Shown: positions 1 to 9,315 of the stretch, piece after piece
Numbering within the stretch: position 1 is the first letter of the stretch
Layout of the letters: every line of letters starts with the position of its first letter
Assembly: GCF_001905795.1 (NCBI RefSeq)
Contig: NZ_LIXJ01000001.1
Coordinates: 124,001-188,000, forward strand
DNA from: Streptomyces sp. CB01580
Lineage (GTDB): Bacteria; Actinomycetota; Actinomycetes; Streptomycetales; Streptomycetaceae
Length of the DNA stretch: 64,000 bases
Reading direction: 5' to 3'
The notes under the pieces: generated by a model
What the model saw: the letters and a program-made list of their open reading frames with translations, nothing else
What the model was told of the DNA's origin: nothing
Database searches by the model: none
Made by a program: the position numbers and the translations under genes

Positions 1-172
1 AACAACCGGTGCCCGCCAGCACCACCGCCTGCCAGCGCAGGGAGAAATCGCGCTCGTGCGGGACGATCGAGGCGGCCACGACGGACAGGACGAACAGCAC
101 GACCAGGACCAGTGCGTCCATCACACCGAACCGGGACCGTTCCCCCCTTCTCCGACCACTGCTCACCGCCAT
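1..172 (-). CDS. N-terminus of a membrane protein (partial, runs off the left end)
   Basis: The minus-strand frame opens at an ATG (172-170) and stays open to base 1, giving about 57 residues. It begins MAVSSGRRRGERSRFG, a basic cytoplasmic leader, followed by a hydrophobic helix (around residues 19-38, rich in V, L and F) and then a short acidic/basic stretch before a second hydrophobic run at the window edge. This layout of basic leader, helix and short loop is common for membrane-bound sensor kinases of Streptomyces, but no catalytic domain is inside the window, so the function is open. GTG codons just downstream are alternative starts. Confidence 0.5.
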   Translation of the reverse strand, partial: MAVSSGRRRGERSRFGVMDALVLVVLFVLSVVAASIVPHERDFSLRWQAVVLAGTGC

Positions 173-546
173 GGCACCACCGTAGGGTCGACGACCGCAT
201 CGGGCATCGTCACGCGGGACGGGCCCCGCGGCCTCCGGCGTCCGTCCCCGCCCCGGCCGCCGTCCCCGGAATCCGGTGTCCGCCCACGCCCGAGGCCTCC
301 GACGCGCGGTCGCCGCCCGTACGCCGAACCGCCGCCGGCGCCCCGGCCGAGGTGCCGGACCCGTCGTCACGATCGCCCGGCCGGACGGCCCGACGACTCC
401 ATTCGGCCGACGCCCGACCGGCATGACGACGGCCGGCCGACGTGACGACGGACGGCGGGGGCCCGAGCGCCCGACCACCCGTCACGCCCCCGTATCGACC
501 GCTCCCCCGCGGGCCGTCGGTCCCTTCCGCACCGCTTCTTGTCGGT
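173..546. other. Gene-free stretch
   Basis: This lies between the 3' end of the esterase gene and the start of the partial membrane protein, both on the minus strand. The open frames here give only arginine/proline-rich translations typical of random G+C-rich DNA. I see no clear hairpin, repeat or promoter; short CGACG-type words recur without forming an ordered array. Confidence 0.4.
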
Positions 547-1689
547 TCAGACGCCCTTCGCCGGCGCGACCCGTCCCGCCCACGGCGACAGTTCGGCCGT
601 CAGCCAACGGAAGACCTGGGGCACCTGGCGCTTCCACAGTCCGACGGTGTGCGGCCCGGTCACCCGGGCCACCACCACCCGTGTCGGGGGTACCGCCGCG
701 CGCCGCAGCGCGAGGCCGTCGCGGTAGCCGTCGTCGCGTCCGCCCGAGAGATACAGCGCGACGCGCGGAGGGGTGGTCGCATGGCGCAGGATCCACAGCG
801 GGTTGTTGGCCCGCCGCAGCTCCGGGGCGCGGGCCGTGAGGGAGACCCGTTCGGCGGCCGGGTCGTTGTAGCCGGACAGGCTCACCGCGGCCCGGTACCG
901 GTCGGGGTGGGCGAGTGCCATCTTCACGGCGCAGTGCGCCCCGGCCGAGTAACCGGCCACCGCCCACCCCTTCGCACCACCCCGTGCACGGAAGGTGTCG
1001 ATCACCATCTGCCGGACGTCCACGCTGAGCCATGACTCGGCGTCCACGACGCCCGGCACATTGGCGCATCCGGTGTCCTGACCGGCCAGCAGATTGGTGC
1101 GCGGTTCGACGAGAATGAACGGGGCGATCTCGCCGCGCCGCATCCCGGCCTCCAGCTGCGACTGCACCCGCAGGCTGCTGAACCACGCCTTCGCCGAACC
1201 GGGGAAGCCTCCGAGGAGTTCGACCACGGGGAACCTCTGATGCCGGAAGGCCGGCTGGTCGTACTGCGGCGGCAGCCATACGTACACCTCGCCGCGCACC
1301 CCCGACACCCGGCCGCGCAGTTGGGTGACGCGGACGTTCCGCCCCATCCGGGCGTCGTGCACCGGGTCGAACTCCTGGACGACCTTCGGCTCGTTCGCCA
1401 GGTCCTTGTGACTTCCGAGTCCGTCGCGCCCGAGGTCCGGGGCGGCGACGACATGGTGTCCGGTGCCGAGCAGATCGGCCCAGCTGTCGTACAGGCCATT
1501 GGTGTTGTTGACCACCACGAAGACACTCAGCACGGCCGCCCCCTGCGCGAGGACGACCATCGCGAGGCGGCTCGTGCCTCGTACCACGGCGGGACCCCGC
1601 ACCCGCCCCCACAGCAACAGGGGAAGCAGCACGCTGACCATGGCCAGCGCGATCGTGGCCAGGAAGAAGGGTGTCCCCGTCAGGCTCAT
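547..1689 (-). CDS. Membrane-anchored alpha/beta-hydrolase esterase (esterase D / antigen-85-like fold)
   Basis: The product is about 380 residues. Two to three hydrophobic helices (roughly residues 5-60) are followed by an exported domain starting near residue 110 with the pattern of the putative-esterase family: VWLPPQY, then GGFPGS, then the nucleophile elbow GYSAGAHCA (Ser near 248). A downstream acidic segment SGGRDDGYRDG and GPHTVGLW could supply the Asp and His of the triad. The relatives are secreted esterases and mycolyltransferase-like proteins, so a cell-surface ester hydrolase or acyltransferase is likely; the substrate is unknown. I chose the ATG at 1689. A GTG at 1713, behind a purine-rich AGAGGG, is a possible alternative. 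The gene is divergent from the riboswitch-controlled btu operon. Confidence 0.75.
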   Translation of the reverse strand: MSLTGTPFFLATIALAMVSVLLPLLLWGRVRGPAVVRGTSRLAMVVLAQGAAVLSVFVVVNNTNGLYDSWADLLGTGHHVVAAPDLGRDGLGSHKDLANEPKVVQEFDPVHDARMGRNVRVTQLRGRVSGVRGEVYVWLPPQYDQPAFRHQRFPVVELLGGFPGSAKAWFSSLRVQSQLEAGMRRGEIAPFILVEPRTNLLAGQDTGCANVPGVVDAESWLSVDVRQMVIDTFRARGGAKGWAVAGYSAGAHCAVKMALAHPDRYRAAVSLSGYNDPAAERVSLTARAPELRRANNPLWILRHATTPPRVALYLSGGRDDGYRDGLALRRAAVPPTRVVVARVTGPHTVGLWKRQVPQVFRWLTAELSPWAGRVAPAKGV

Positions 1690-1974
1690 CACGCCAGTGA
1701 GGATGTCGCACACAGCACGATGGTTTACCCTCTTTTCCACCTTTTTACGTCTAACGCGAGACACTGAGAACCTCGTGTTGACGCCGGTCACTCCCGTGTC
1801 CTCGGCGACCGGCACCCTCGCGCCTTCGGTGCCGGTCGCCCTCGGTCTCCCGCATCGCGCGCCCCCACCGCGCCGGGAGGGGCGGGAACCGCCGGGAGAC
1901 GGGCCCCGGTTCCTCGGCGTGCGATCACTCACATGGGCGCCCTTTGTGCGCCGACGTCGGACAAACGTAATATC

Positions 1975-2135
1975 GGCGGGTCATCGCCGCGACGGGAGAC
2001 AGGAAGCCGGTGCGAATCCGGCACGGTCCCGCCACTGTGACCGGGGAGTGCAACCCTTCGACATGCCACTGCGCGCCGCGCGGGAAGGCGGGGGGAACGT
2101 CGATCCGGGAGTCAGGACACTGGCCTGTCGCGGGC
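1975..2135 (+). ncRNA. Cobalamin riboswitch upstream of the btuFCD-like operon
   Basis: The leader carries the hallmark blocks of the B12 riboswitch in order. First comes a GACGGGAGACAGGAAGCCGG segment with the hairpin GCCGGTGCGAATCCGGC (2005-2022). Then come the conserved GCCACTG (2031-2037) and, about 70 nt later, the B12 box GAGTCAGGA (2109-2117) followed by CACTGGCCTG. The first coding start (GTG 2173) lies 38 nt downstream behind AGGAGG (2161-2166), so control could be at translation or by early termination. Known members of the family repress B12 import genes when adenosylcobalamin is plentiful. Confidence 0.9.
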
Positions 2136-2172
2136 CCGTTTTGAGGAGCGCGGACTCCCCAGGAGGCTCTAC

Positions 2173-3219
2173 GTGTATTTCGGCATACCCCGCCGCCGCC
2201 CCTGCTCTCCCCCTGCCCGTGCCCGGCGCGCCCCGCGCGTCGTCGCCGGGTTCATGGCCGCAGCCACCGCCCTGTCGGCCGCCGGCTGCGGCACCGCCGA
2301 CGACTCCCCCGGGAAACCGGAGGCCGGTGCGTCGTCGGTCGCGGGCTTCCCGGTCACCGTGGACAACTGCGGTGTGAGAACGACGTACGACAAACCGCCC
2401 TCGCGCGTGGTCACCATCCATCAGCACCCCGCCGAACTGCTGCTCGCCCTGGGGCTGAAGGACCGCATGGTCGGTACCGCCTTCCCGGACTCGGCCGTCC
2501 TGCCCGAGCTGCGGAAGGACTTCGCGGCCGTACCCGAACTGGCGAAGCGGGAGCCGTCCTTCGAAACCGTCCTGGACGCGGAGCCGGACTTCGTCTACGG
2601 CGGCTACGGCAGCGCGTTCGCCGAGAACGAGGGCCGGTCGCGCAAGGCGTTCGCCGAGGCGGGCATCGACACCTACCTCAACCGCGAGTACTGCGGCAAG
2701 AAGCGGGTGACGATGCGGGACACCTACGACGAGATCACCACCATCGGCGACGTCTTCGGCGTCCCGGACCGCGCCTCCGCGCTGGTGGCCGATCTGGGGG
2801 GGCGCGTCGACAAGGCCGTCGCGGCCGTGGGGAAGAGGCCCGACGTGCCCGTCTTCGTCTACGACAGCGGCGAGAAGACCGCCTTCACGGCGGGCGGCAA
2901 GGGGCTGGGCAACGACCTGATCGGGCTGGCGGGCGGCAGGAACATCTTCGCAAGCCTCGACGACGTCTTCGGTGACGTCTCCTGGGAGCAGGTCGTGGCC
3001 CGCAAGCCCGAGGTCGTGATGATCTACGACTACGCGGGCTCCGGCAGCGTCGAGCAGAAGAAGCGGTTCCTGCTCTCGCAGCCCGCCCTCGCCGACGTCC
3101 CGGCCATCAGGAACAAGCGGTTCGTGGTCCTGCCGCTGACCGCGACCCTCGTCGGCATCCGGTCGGCGTACGCGGTCGACGGCCTGGCGCGCGGTCTGCA
3201 TCCCGAGAGCTTCCGGTGA
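2173..3219 (+). CDS. btuF: Cobalamin-type ABC importer, substrate-binding lipoprotein (BtuF/FecB-like)
   Basis: The product is 348 residues. A twin-basic leader (RRAPRVV) and hydrophobic segment lead to a lipobox ending AAGC, so Cys39 is the likely lipidated residue and the protein sits outside the membrane. The mature part has the type III periplasmic-binding architecture, with PSRVVTIHQHPAELLLALGL near residues 75-95 and a second lobe with PDVPVFVYDSG. The start is the GTG at 2173, six bases after a perfect AGGAGG. It is first in a three-gene operon under the cobalamin riboswitch, and that context, not the sequence alone, favours B12 or its precursors over iron-siderophore as ligand. It overlaps the permease gene by 4 nt (GTGA). 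Confidence 0.85.
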   Translation: MYFGIPRRRPCSPPARARRAPRVVAGFMAAATALSAAGCGTADDSPGKPEAGASSVAGFPVTVDNCGVRTTYDKPPSRVVTIHQHPAELLLALGLKDRMVGTAFPDSAVLPELRKDFAAVPELAKREPSFETVLDAEPDFVYGGYGSAFAENEGRSRKAFAEAGIDTYLNREYCGKKRVTMRDTYDEITTIGDVFGVPDRASALVADLGGRVDKAVAAVGKRPDVPVFVYDSGEKTAFTAGGKGLGNDLIGLAGGRNIFASLDDVFGDVSWEQVVARKPEVVMIYDYAGSGSVEQKKRFLLSQPALADVPAIRNKRFVVLPLTATLVGIRSAYAVDGLARGLHPESFR

Positions 3220-4370
3220 CGGGCGCGAGGACGAAAGCGCCCGTGAAGGCCGCCCCGCCCGACGGGACGACCGAGAGGGCGGCCGACGGAGCGAGGGCGT
3301 GGCTCCCGCGCCGCGGCGGCCGGTCGCGGCGCGTACCCCTCCCCCTCGTGCTGGCCGTCCTCGCGCTGCTGCTGGTGGTCTCCGCCACCGCCGGCCTGGC
3401 CATCGGCTCGGTGCACGTGCCGCCCGGCCAGGTGTGGGGCATCGTGACGCACGCGCTGGGCGCCGACTGGCAGGAGCCGTCCTGGACCCGCGCCCGGGAG
3501 ACGATCGTCCTGGACGTGCGGGCGCCGCGGGTGCTGCTCGGTGCCGTGACCGGCGCCGGGCTGGCCGTGGTGGGCACCGCCATGCAGGCCCTCATCCGCA
3601 ACCCGCTGGCCGAGCCGTACCTGCTGGGCGTGTCCTCCGGCGCGTCACTGGGCGCGGTCTCGGTGATCGTGCTCGGCATGGGCGTGCTCGGTCCCGTCTC
3701 GCTGCCGGCCGCCGCGTTCGCCGGTGCCCTGGGCGCGCTGCTGGTGGTGTACGCGACCGCGCGCACCGGCGGACGCATCACCTCGGCACGGCTCGTGCTG
3801 TCCGGTGTGGCGACGGCGTCGGTGCTCACCGCGGTGACGGACCTGCTGCTGCTCACCACCGGCCGGGGCCACGAGGCCCGTGCCGTCCTCGCCTGGACCC
3901 TCGGCGGCCTCGGCGGCGTCGGCTGGGACACGCTCTGGCTGCCGGGCGCCGCCCTGCTGCTCGGCATCGCCGTCCTGCTGGTACAGGCACGGAACCTGAA
4001 CCTGCTGCTGGCGGGCGAGGAATCGGCGGGCACGATGGGACTCGACGTGGCCCGGTTCCGGGCCCGCATGTTCGTCCTGCTGTCCCTCGTCACCGGGGTC
4101 CTGGTCGCGGCGACCGGGCCGATCGGCTTCGTCGGGCTGATGCTGCCGCACGCCGTGCGGCTCGTCGTCGGCGGCGACCACCGTCGCGTGCTGCCGACGG
4201 CCGCCCTCGGCGGAGCCGTCTTCCTGATCTGGGCCGACATCGCCGCCCGCACGGTCGCGGCGCCGTTGGAACTTCCCGTCGGGGTGCTCACGGCGCTGTG
4301 CGGAGGCCCCTTCTTCCTCTGGCTCATGCGCCGTGACGCCCGGCGGAACGACGAACGGGGAGCGGCATGA
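3216..4370 (+). CDS. btuC: Cobalamin-type ABC importer, permease (BtuC/FecCD family)
   Basis: The product is 384 residues, with an unusually long, charged N-terminal tail (about 40 residues) before the first helix at 41-64. Family marks are AMQALIRNPLAEPYLLG with SSGASLG just after it (about residues 120-145), and GPIGFVGLMLPHAVR near residue 300, the loop that contacts the ATPase. About ten membrane helices are expected. The start GTG overlaps the btuF stop by 4 nt, implying translational coupling. BtuC-type permeases work as dimers with two copies of the ATPase encoded next. The riboswitch upstream is the main evidence for B12 as cargo. Confidence 0.85.
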   Translation: MTGARTKAPVKAAPPDGTTERAADGARAWLPRRGGRSRRVPLPLVLAVLALLLVVSATAGLAIGSVHVPPGQVWGIVTHALGADWQEPSWTRARETIVLDVRAPRVLLGAVTGAGLAVVGTAMQALIRNPLAEPYLLGVSSGASLGAVSVIVLGMGVLGPVSLPAAAFAGALGALLVVYATARTGGRITSARLVLSGVATASVLTAVTDLLLLTTGRGHEARAVLAWTLGGLGGVGWDTLWLPGAALLLGIAVLLVQARNLNLLLAGEESAGTMGLDVARFRARMFVLLSLVTGVLVAATGPIGFVGLMLPHAVRLVVGGDHRRVLPTAALGGAVFLIWADIAARTVAAPLELPVGVLTALCGGPFFLWLMRRDARRNDERGAA

Positions 4371-5218
4371 GCGACGCGGTCGAACACGCCGTCGGTGGCG
4401 GCGGCGCCCTGTCCGTCGACGGGGTCACCCTGTCCGCCGGTGCGCACCGCCTGGTCCGGGACGTCTCCCTGACCGCCCGCCCCGGCGAGGTCGTGGGGCT
4501 GGTCGGCCCCAACGGTAGCGGCAAGTCCAGTCTGCTGCGCGCCGTCTACCGCGTGCTGCGACCCGGCACCGGACACGTACGGGTCGACGGGGCCGATGTC
4601 TGGCGCCTGCCCGTGCGCACACTGGCCCGGACCCTGGCCGCGGTGGTCCAGGAGCCCGTCGCCGACTTCGACCTGACGGTCCGTGAGGTGGTCGCCATGG
4701 GCCGTACCCCGCACAAGGGCCTGTTCGACGGCGACACCGCACAGGACGCCCGGCTGATCGTGTCCGCCCTCGCGTCCGTGGACGCGGTCTCGCTCGCCGA
4801 CCGCCCCTTCGACCGGCTCTCCGGTGGCGAGCGCCAACGTGTGCTCATCGCCCGCGCCCTCGCCCAACAGCCCTCGCTGCTCGTCCTCGACGAACCCACC
4901 AACCATCTGGACATACGCCACCAGCTCGACGTCCTCGGCACCCTGCGCCGGCTCCCCGCCGCCGTTCTGGTCGCGCTCCACGACCTCAACCTCGCGGCGT
5001 ACTACTGCGATCGCCTCTACGTGCTGCGCGGGGGCGAGGTCGTCGCGTCCGGCCCGCCCGCAGAGGTGATCACCGCAAAACTGCTGCGCGAGGTCTACGA
5101 GGTGGCGGGCGAGGTCGTCGTCCACCCCCGCACCGGAGCGCCCCATGTGACGTTCCTGCCCGGGGAACCGGGACCCCGCCGGACCGTGACAGTCCCGGGG
5201 GACGGGCCCGTTCCGTGA
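4367..5218 (+). CDS. btuD: Cobalamin-type ABC importer, ATPase (BtuD/FecE family)
   Basis: The product is 283 residues and holds every ABC ATPase motif: Walker A GPNGSGKSS (47-55), Q-loop VVQEP (93-97), signature LSGGERQR (151-158), Walker B LLVLDEPTNHLD (171-182) and switch His in ALHDLN. It powers uptake through the neighbouring permease. The ATG overlaps the permease stop by 4 nt. The roughly 30 C-terminal residues after PHVTFLPG are variable and proline/arginine-rich, as is common in actinobacterial members. It is the last gene of the operon. Confidence 0.88.
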   Translation: MSDAVEHAVGGGGALSVDGVTLSAGAHRLVRDVSLTARPGEVVGLVGPNGSGKSSLLRAVYRVLRPGTGHVRVDGADVWRLPVRTLARTLAAVVQEPVADFDLTVREVVAMGRTPHKGLFDGDTAQDARLIVSALASVDAVSLADRPFDRLSGGERQRVLIARALAQQPSLLVLDEPTNHLDIRHQLDVLGTLRRLPAAVLVALHDLNLAAYYCDRLYVLRGGEVVASGPPAEVITAKLLREVYEVAGEVVVHPRTGAPHVTFLPGEPGPRRTVTVPGDGPVP

Positions 5219-5548
5219 GCGGGCGGGGTCGCGCGAGACGGCCCCGCTCCCGCCTTCAGCACGGCGGCGACCGACCACCGCGGCGCCTGTTGCCGCACGG
5301 CCCATCCACCCTTCTTCCAGGGCGTGTTCACCGTTCGGCCGATTACCTTTCACCAAGCGGAAGCTGACTGTCAGTCACCGTGCATACAATCCCTGTCGAA
5401 CACCGAGTCCCGGCAGTCCGCTCGGTCCGCACCAACACGCCCGACCGGGCCGAGTGTCTGGGTCGCGGCGTGCGCAGTACTTCCTGACCCGATCCGGTTG
5501 TCCGGGGACACCCTCGCGGCCGGCCGACAGTATGGAGCACATTCCGTG
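5219..5548 (+). other. Intergenic region with a 13-bp palindrome and possible promoter
   Basis: No gene is supported here. The second half is less G+C-rich and holds a perfect inverted repeat TGACTGTCAGTCA (5365-5377) followed by TACAAT (5385-5390), which could be an operator and a -10 box for the binding-protein gene at 5549. The nearest -35-like hexamer, CTGACT (5364-5369), gives a short 15-bp spacer, so the promoter assignment is tentative. Confidence 0.3.
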
Positions 5549-7135
5549 ATGGATCGTACGAGGCGGTCGAGCACTCTGATCGTCGGGGGAATGACAGCGG
5601 TGCTGCTGACGGGTTGCGGCTCCGAGGACCAGATCTGGCCGTCCGAGAGCAAGGACAGGATCGTCGTCGGGATGTCCGACGGCATCCTCGCCACCGACCC
5701 GGCCTCGGGGTACGACCCGGGGTCCTGGCTTTTGTTCAACAACGTGTTCCAGTCCCTGCTGAGCTTCCCGCCCGCTTCCTCCACCCCCGTGCCGGAGGCC
5801 GCGGAGGAGTGCGGGTTCTCCAACGGCAGCCGGACCTACACCTGCACGCTGCGCGACGGATTGAAGTTCAGCAACGGCCACAGCCTCACGTCGAAGGACG
5901 TGAAGTTCTCCTTCGACCGTACGATCGCGATCGACGACCCGACCGGTCCGTCGCCGATGCTGTCCACCATCAAGTCGATCGAGACCCCGGACGACAAGAC
6001 CGTGGTGTTCCATCTCAAGGTGCCCGACGCGACGTTCCCCAGCAAGATCGCTTCAGGCGCCGGCTCCATCGTGGACCACCAGGTCTATCCGAAGGACCAC
6101 CTGCTCGGGGGCGGCAAGACGGTGGGATCGGGTCCCTACAAGCTGGACTCCATCGACAAGTCCGAAGCCGACTTCTCGGTCTACTCCGGCTACCGCGGAA
6201 ACGCCGAGGTGAAGAACTCCGGGGTGACGCTGAAGCTGTTCCGCGGCGATCAGCAGGTGCTGAGGTCCTCCTTGGAGAAGGGCGACGTCGACATCGCCTA
6301 CCGCGGTCTCACCGCCAAGGCGATAGCCGCCCTGGACTCCTCGGCCACCGCGAAGAAGGACGGCATCACGGTGGTGCAGGGCAGCAGCGCCGAGGTCCAG
6401 CACCTGGTCTTCAACGTCGCCGACCCCGTCGTCGGCAAGCTCGCCGTGCGCAAGGCCATCGCCCACCTCGTCGACCGGTACTCCCTGGTCAGCAAGGTGT
6501 ACCAGGACACGGCGACGCCGCTCTACTCGGTGGTCCCGGTCGGCATCACCGGCCACGGCACCTCGTTCTTCGACGTGTACGGCGACAGTCCGAAGCCGGA
6601 CAAGGCGCGGAACGTCCTGCGCGAATCCGGAATCACCGAGAAGGTGAAGCTCACGCTCTGGTCCACCCCGAGCCGCTATGGTCCCGCCACGGATGACGAA
6701 CTACGCACCATAGCAGACCAGTTGAATCGGAGCGGGCTGTTCGAGGCCGACATGAAGTCCGTCCCGTTCGGCCAGTACGAGAAGAACATCGCCGCAGGCA
6801 AGTACGGCGTCTACGTCAAGGGCTGGGTGCCGGACTATCCCGACCCCGACAACTTCACCCAGCCGTTCTTCGGCGAGAACAACGTGCTGTCGAACAACTA
6901 CGAGAACAACGAGATATCGGACCAGATCATCCCGCGCACCTCCTCCGTGACCGACCGCGCCGACACCCGGCAGGACTTCATCAAGCTGCAGGACATCGTG
7001 GCGCGGGAGCTGCCGTTCCTGCCGCTCTGGCAGGGCCAGCAGTACGCGGTCGCCCACGAGAGCGTCCGGGGGCTGCAGAACTGCCTGGACACCTCGACGG
7101 TCTTCCGTTTCTGGGAGCTCGGCACCGCGGAGTGA
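5549..7135 (+). CDS. Peptide/nickel-type ABC transporter substrate-binding lipoprotein (SBP family 5), orphan
   Basis: The product is 528 residues. A short basic leader and hydrophobic core end in the canonical lipobox LLTGC (Cys23). The mature protein has the family-5 pattern: early segment [20 protein letters not shown], then [21 protein letters not shown] (around residue 110), and a C-terminal [17 protein letters not shown]. It should bind an oligopeptide or similar solute at the outer membrane surface. No permease or ATPase gene is adjacent, so it must use one encoded elsewhere or act as a receptor. The ATG at 5549 is taken; a GTG at 5546 lies at better spacing (8 nt) from GGAG (5534-5537) and would add one residue. 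Confidence 0.82.
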   Translation: MDRTRRSSTLIVGGMTAVLLTGCGSEDQIWPSESKDRIVVGMSDGILATDPASGYDPGSWLLFNNVFQSLLSFPPASSTPVPEAAEECGFSNGSRTYTCTLRDGLKFSNGHSLTSKDVKFSFDRTIAIDDPTGPSPMLSTIKSIETPDDKTVVFHLKVPDATFPSKIASGAGSIVDHQVYPKDHLLGGGKTVGSGPYKLDSIDKSEADFSVYSGYRGNAEVKNSGVTLKLFRGDQQVLRSSLEKGDVDIAYRGLTAKAIAALDSSATAKKDGITVVQGSSAEVQHLVFNVADPVVGKLAVRKAIAHLVDRYSLVSKVYQDTATPLYSVVPVGITGHGTSFFDVYGDSPKPDKARNVLRESGITEKVKLTLWSTPSRYGPATDDELRTIADQLNRSGLFEADMKSVPFGQYEKNIAAGKYGVYVKGWVPDYPDPDNFTQPFFGENNVLSNNYENNEISDQIIPRTSSVTDRADTRQDFIKLQDIVARELPFLPLWQGQQYAVAHESVRGLQNCLDTSTVFRFWELGTAE

Positions 7136-7310
7136 CTCCGGCGCCGTGGAACGCGGACGGGCGATCGTCCGGGGGGAACGGCGTTCGCGCGAGTGGGGCG
7201 GGGTGCCCGGTGCACTCCCGTCCCCTTCGCCGGAGACCTGAGGACATCGGATCCCTTCTCGGGGACGCCGGATCGCGCCGCCGCGGGGAAGGCCGCCACA
7301 CCGATGGCGC

Positions 7311-8981
7311 GTGCGCTGCTCGCCCAGGCGGGCACGGACGGCGGGCGGGGACATCATCCTGTTCATCGACGAACTGCACACGGTCGTCGGCGCGGGCACG
7401 ACGGGCGAGGGTTCCATGGACGCGGGCAACATGCTCAAGCCCGCCCTCGCGCGCGGCGAACTGCACGTGGTGGGTGCGACGACGATCGACGAGTACCGCA
7501 AGCACGTCGAGAAGGACGCCGCGCTCGAACGGCGCTTCCAGCCGGTGATGGTGCCGGAGCCGACGGTGGAGGAGACGGTGCAGATCCTGGAGGGGCTGCG
7601 CGACGCGTACGAGGCGCACCACCAGGTCCGGTTCGCCGACGGCGCGCTGGCCGCCGCGGCGGAGCTGTCCGACCGCTACATCAGCGACCGGTTCCTGCCC
7701 GACAAGGCGATCGACGTGATGGACCAGACGGGCGCGCGGGTGCGGCTGCGCAGCGCGAGCCGTTCCACCGAGGTGGTCAGCCGCGAGGACCGGATCGCCA
7801 AGCTGCGGCGGGAACAGGATCAGGCCGTGTCGGCCGAGGACTTCGACAGGGCGGCGGACTTGAAGAGGGAGATCGCCGAGGTCGAGGGCGAGCTCGCGGG
7901 CATCGAGGAACGCCGCGAGGGCGACGTCTCCGTCACCGCCCGCGACATCGCGGACGTGGTCTCCCGGCGCACCGGCATCCCGGTCTCTCAGCTCACGGCC
8001 GGTGAGAAGGAGAAGCTCCTCAAGCTGGAGGAGGAGATGCACTCCCGCATCGTCGGCCAGGACGAGGCGGTCACCGCGGTCTCGCAGGCAGTGCGCCGCA
8101 GCCGGTCGGGCATGGACGACCCGAATCGCCCCGTGGGTTCCTTCCTCTTCCTCGGCCCCACCGGTGTGGGCAAGACCGAACTGGCCAAGACGCTCGCGGA
8201 GCTGCTGTTCGGTGACGAGAACCGCATGGTCCGCTTCGACATGAGCGAGTTCCAGGAGAAGCACACGGTCGCCCGGCTGGTCGGTGCCCCGCCGGGATAC
8301 GTCGGGTACGAGGAAGCGGGCCAGCTCACCGAGAAGGTCCGGCGCCGGCCCTACAGCGTGGTCCTGTTCGACGAGGTGGAGAAGGCGCACCCCGATGTCT
8401 TCAACACACTGCTGCAGATCCTCGACGACGGACGGCTGACGGACGCCCAGGGCCGCACCGTCGACTTCCGGCACTGCGTCGTCATCATGACGTCCAACAT
8501 CGGTGCGCATCGCATCCTCGATCACAGGGGCGATGTGTCGGAGCTCAAGGACGAGTTGATGGGCGAGCTGCGGACGCGGTTCCTGCCCGAGTTCCTCAAC
8601 CGCATCGACGACATCATCATCTTCCACGGTCTCGGTGAGGACGACCTGGCACGGATCGTGGACCACCTGCTCGAGCAGAGCAGGCGCCGGGTCCACGCGC
8701 AGGGCTTGGAGCTGGAGGTGACGGAGGCCGCCAAGAAGCTGCTGATCGCCCACGGCCACCAGCCGGAGTTCGGCGCCCGCCCGCTCAGGCGCACGATCCA
8801 GTCGGAGCTCGACAACCGCATCGCGTCGCTGCTGCTGGGCGGCGATGCCGGACCCGGCGACACGATCGTGGCCGATGTGCTGGACAACTCGCTGCACTGC
8901 ACGGTCGTCGGCGGCGGCTCGGACGAGGCGGGCGACGGCACACGGCTGGCGACACGGCAGGGCCCGGACGAGAAATCCTGA
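7311..8981 (+). pseudogene. 5'-truncated ClpC-like AAA+ unfoldase
   Basis: The frame starts abruptly inside the first AAA+ module. Homology begins at the Walker B strand DIILFIDE (residues 14-21), followed by the arginine-finger region ALERRF (71-76). There follow a UVR-like middle segment [14 protein letters not shown] (about 175-188), a complete second AAA+ module with GPTGVGKT (282-289) and LFDEVEKAH (about 348-356), and a full C-terminal sensor-2 region. Missing are the N-terminal substrate domain and Walker A of module 1, about 250-270 residues compared with usual ClpC. The sequence upstream (7136-7343) shows no trace of them in any frame. The only starts are a poorly placed GTG (7311) and internal codons. 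Either a decayed gene or a reduced, possibly ATPase-half-dead protein. Confidence 0.7.
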
Positions 8982-9315
8982 AACCGACCCGAAGAGGTCG
9001 CATCGCCGCGAACACCTCCGACGGCGGCCAGGCGGGCCGCGGGCCCCGCCTGGGGCCGGTTCCGCCGGACGCGGCGGCCTTCCGCCGCTACCGCCGCCCC
9101 GCGGCGGGCCGGGGCGCGGCCAGGAGCGTGAGCCGGGTCCTGATGCGCGAGGGCGCGCGCTGGTGGACGGGCCGCGGACGATCAAGCGGAGCCAGGTGGA
9201 GTCGCCGCCGTCCGCACCGGACTTGATGCTCGCGGACGCCTGCCCCGGCGAGCCGGCCCCGGATACCGAAAAGGCGAGCCGGCCCCGGATACCGAAAAGA
9301 GGACGAACCCCCGCG
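8982..9315. other. Gene-free stretch between the Clp remnant and pirin
   Basis: Convergent 3' ends flank this 334-nt stretch. Its only clear structure is the 26-bp tandem duplication near its right end. No convincing coding frame or strong hairpin is visible; the translations are arginine/proline-rich. Confidence 0.4.
9247..9298. repeat. Perfect 26-bp tandem duplication
   Basis: The unit starting GGCGAGCCGGCC and ending GATACCGAAAA occurs twice without a mismatch, at 9247-9272 and 9273-9298, just downstream of the pirin stop codon. Identity of the copies suggests a recent slippage or duplication event. Confidence 0.9.

Noticed and set aside
3107..5356. A 749-residue minus-strand frame opposite btuC/btuD
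   Set aside because: It is antisense to a complete ABC transporter operon, and its translation is compositionally biased without domains.
6981..9185. A 734-residue minus-strand frame opposite the Clp-like gene
   Set aside because: It mirrors the true plus-strand coding bias; no motif or start context supports it.
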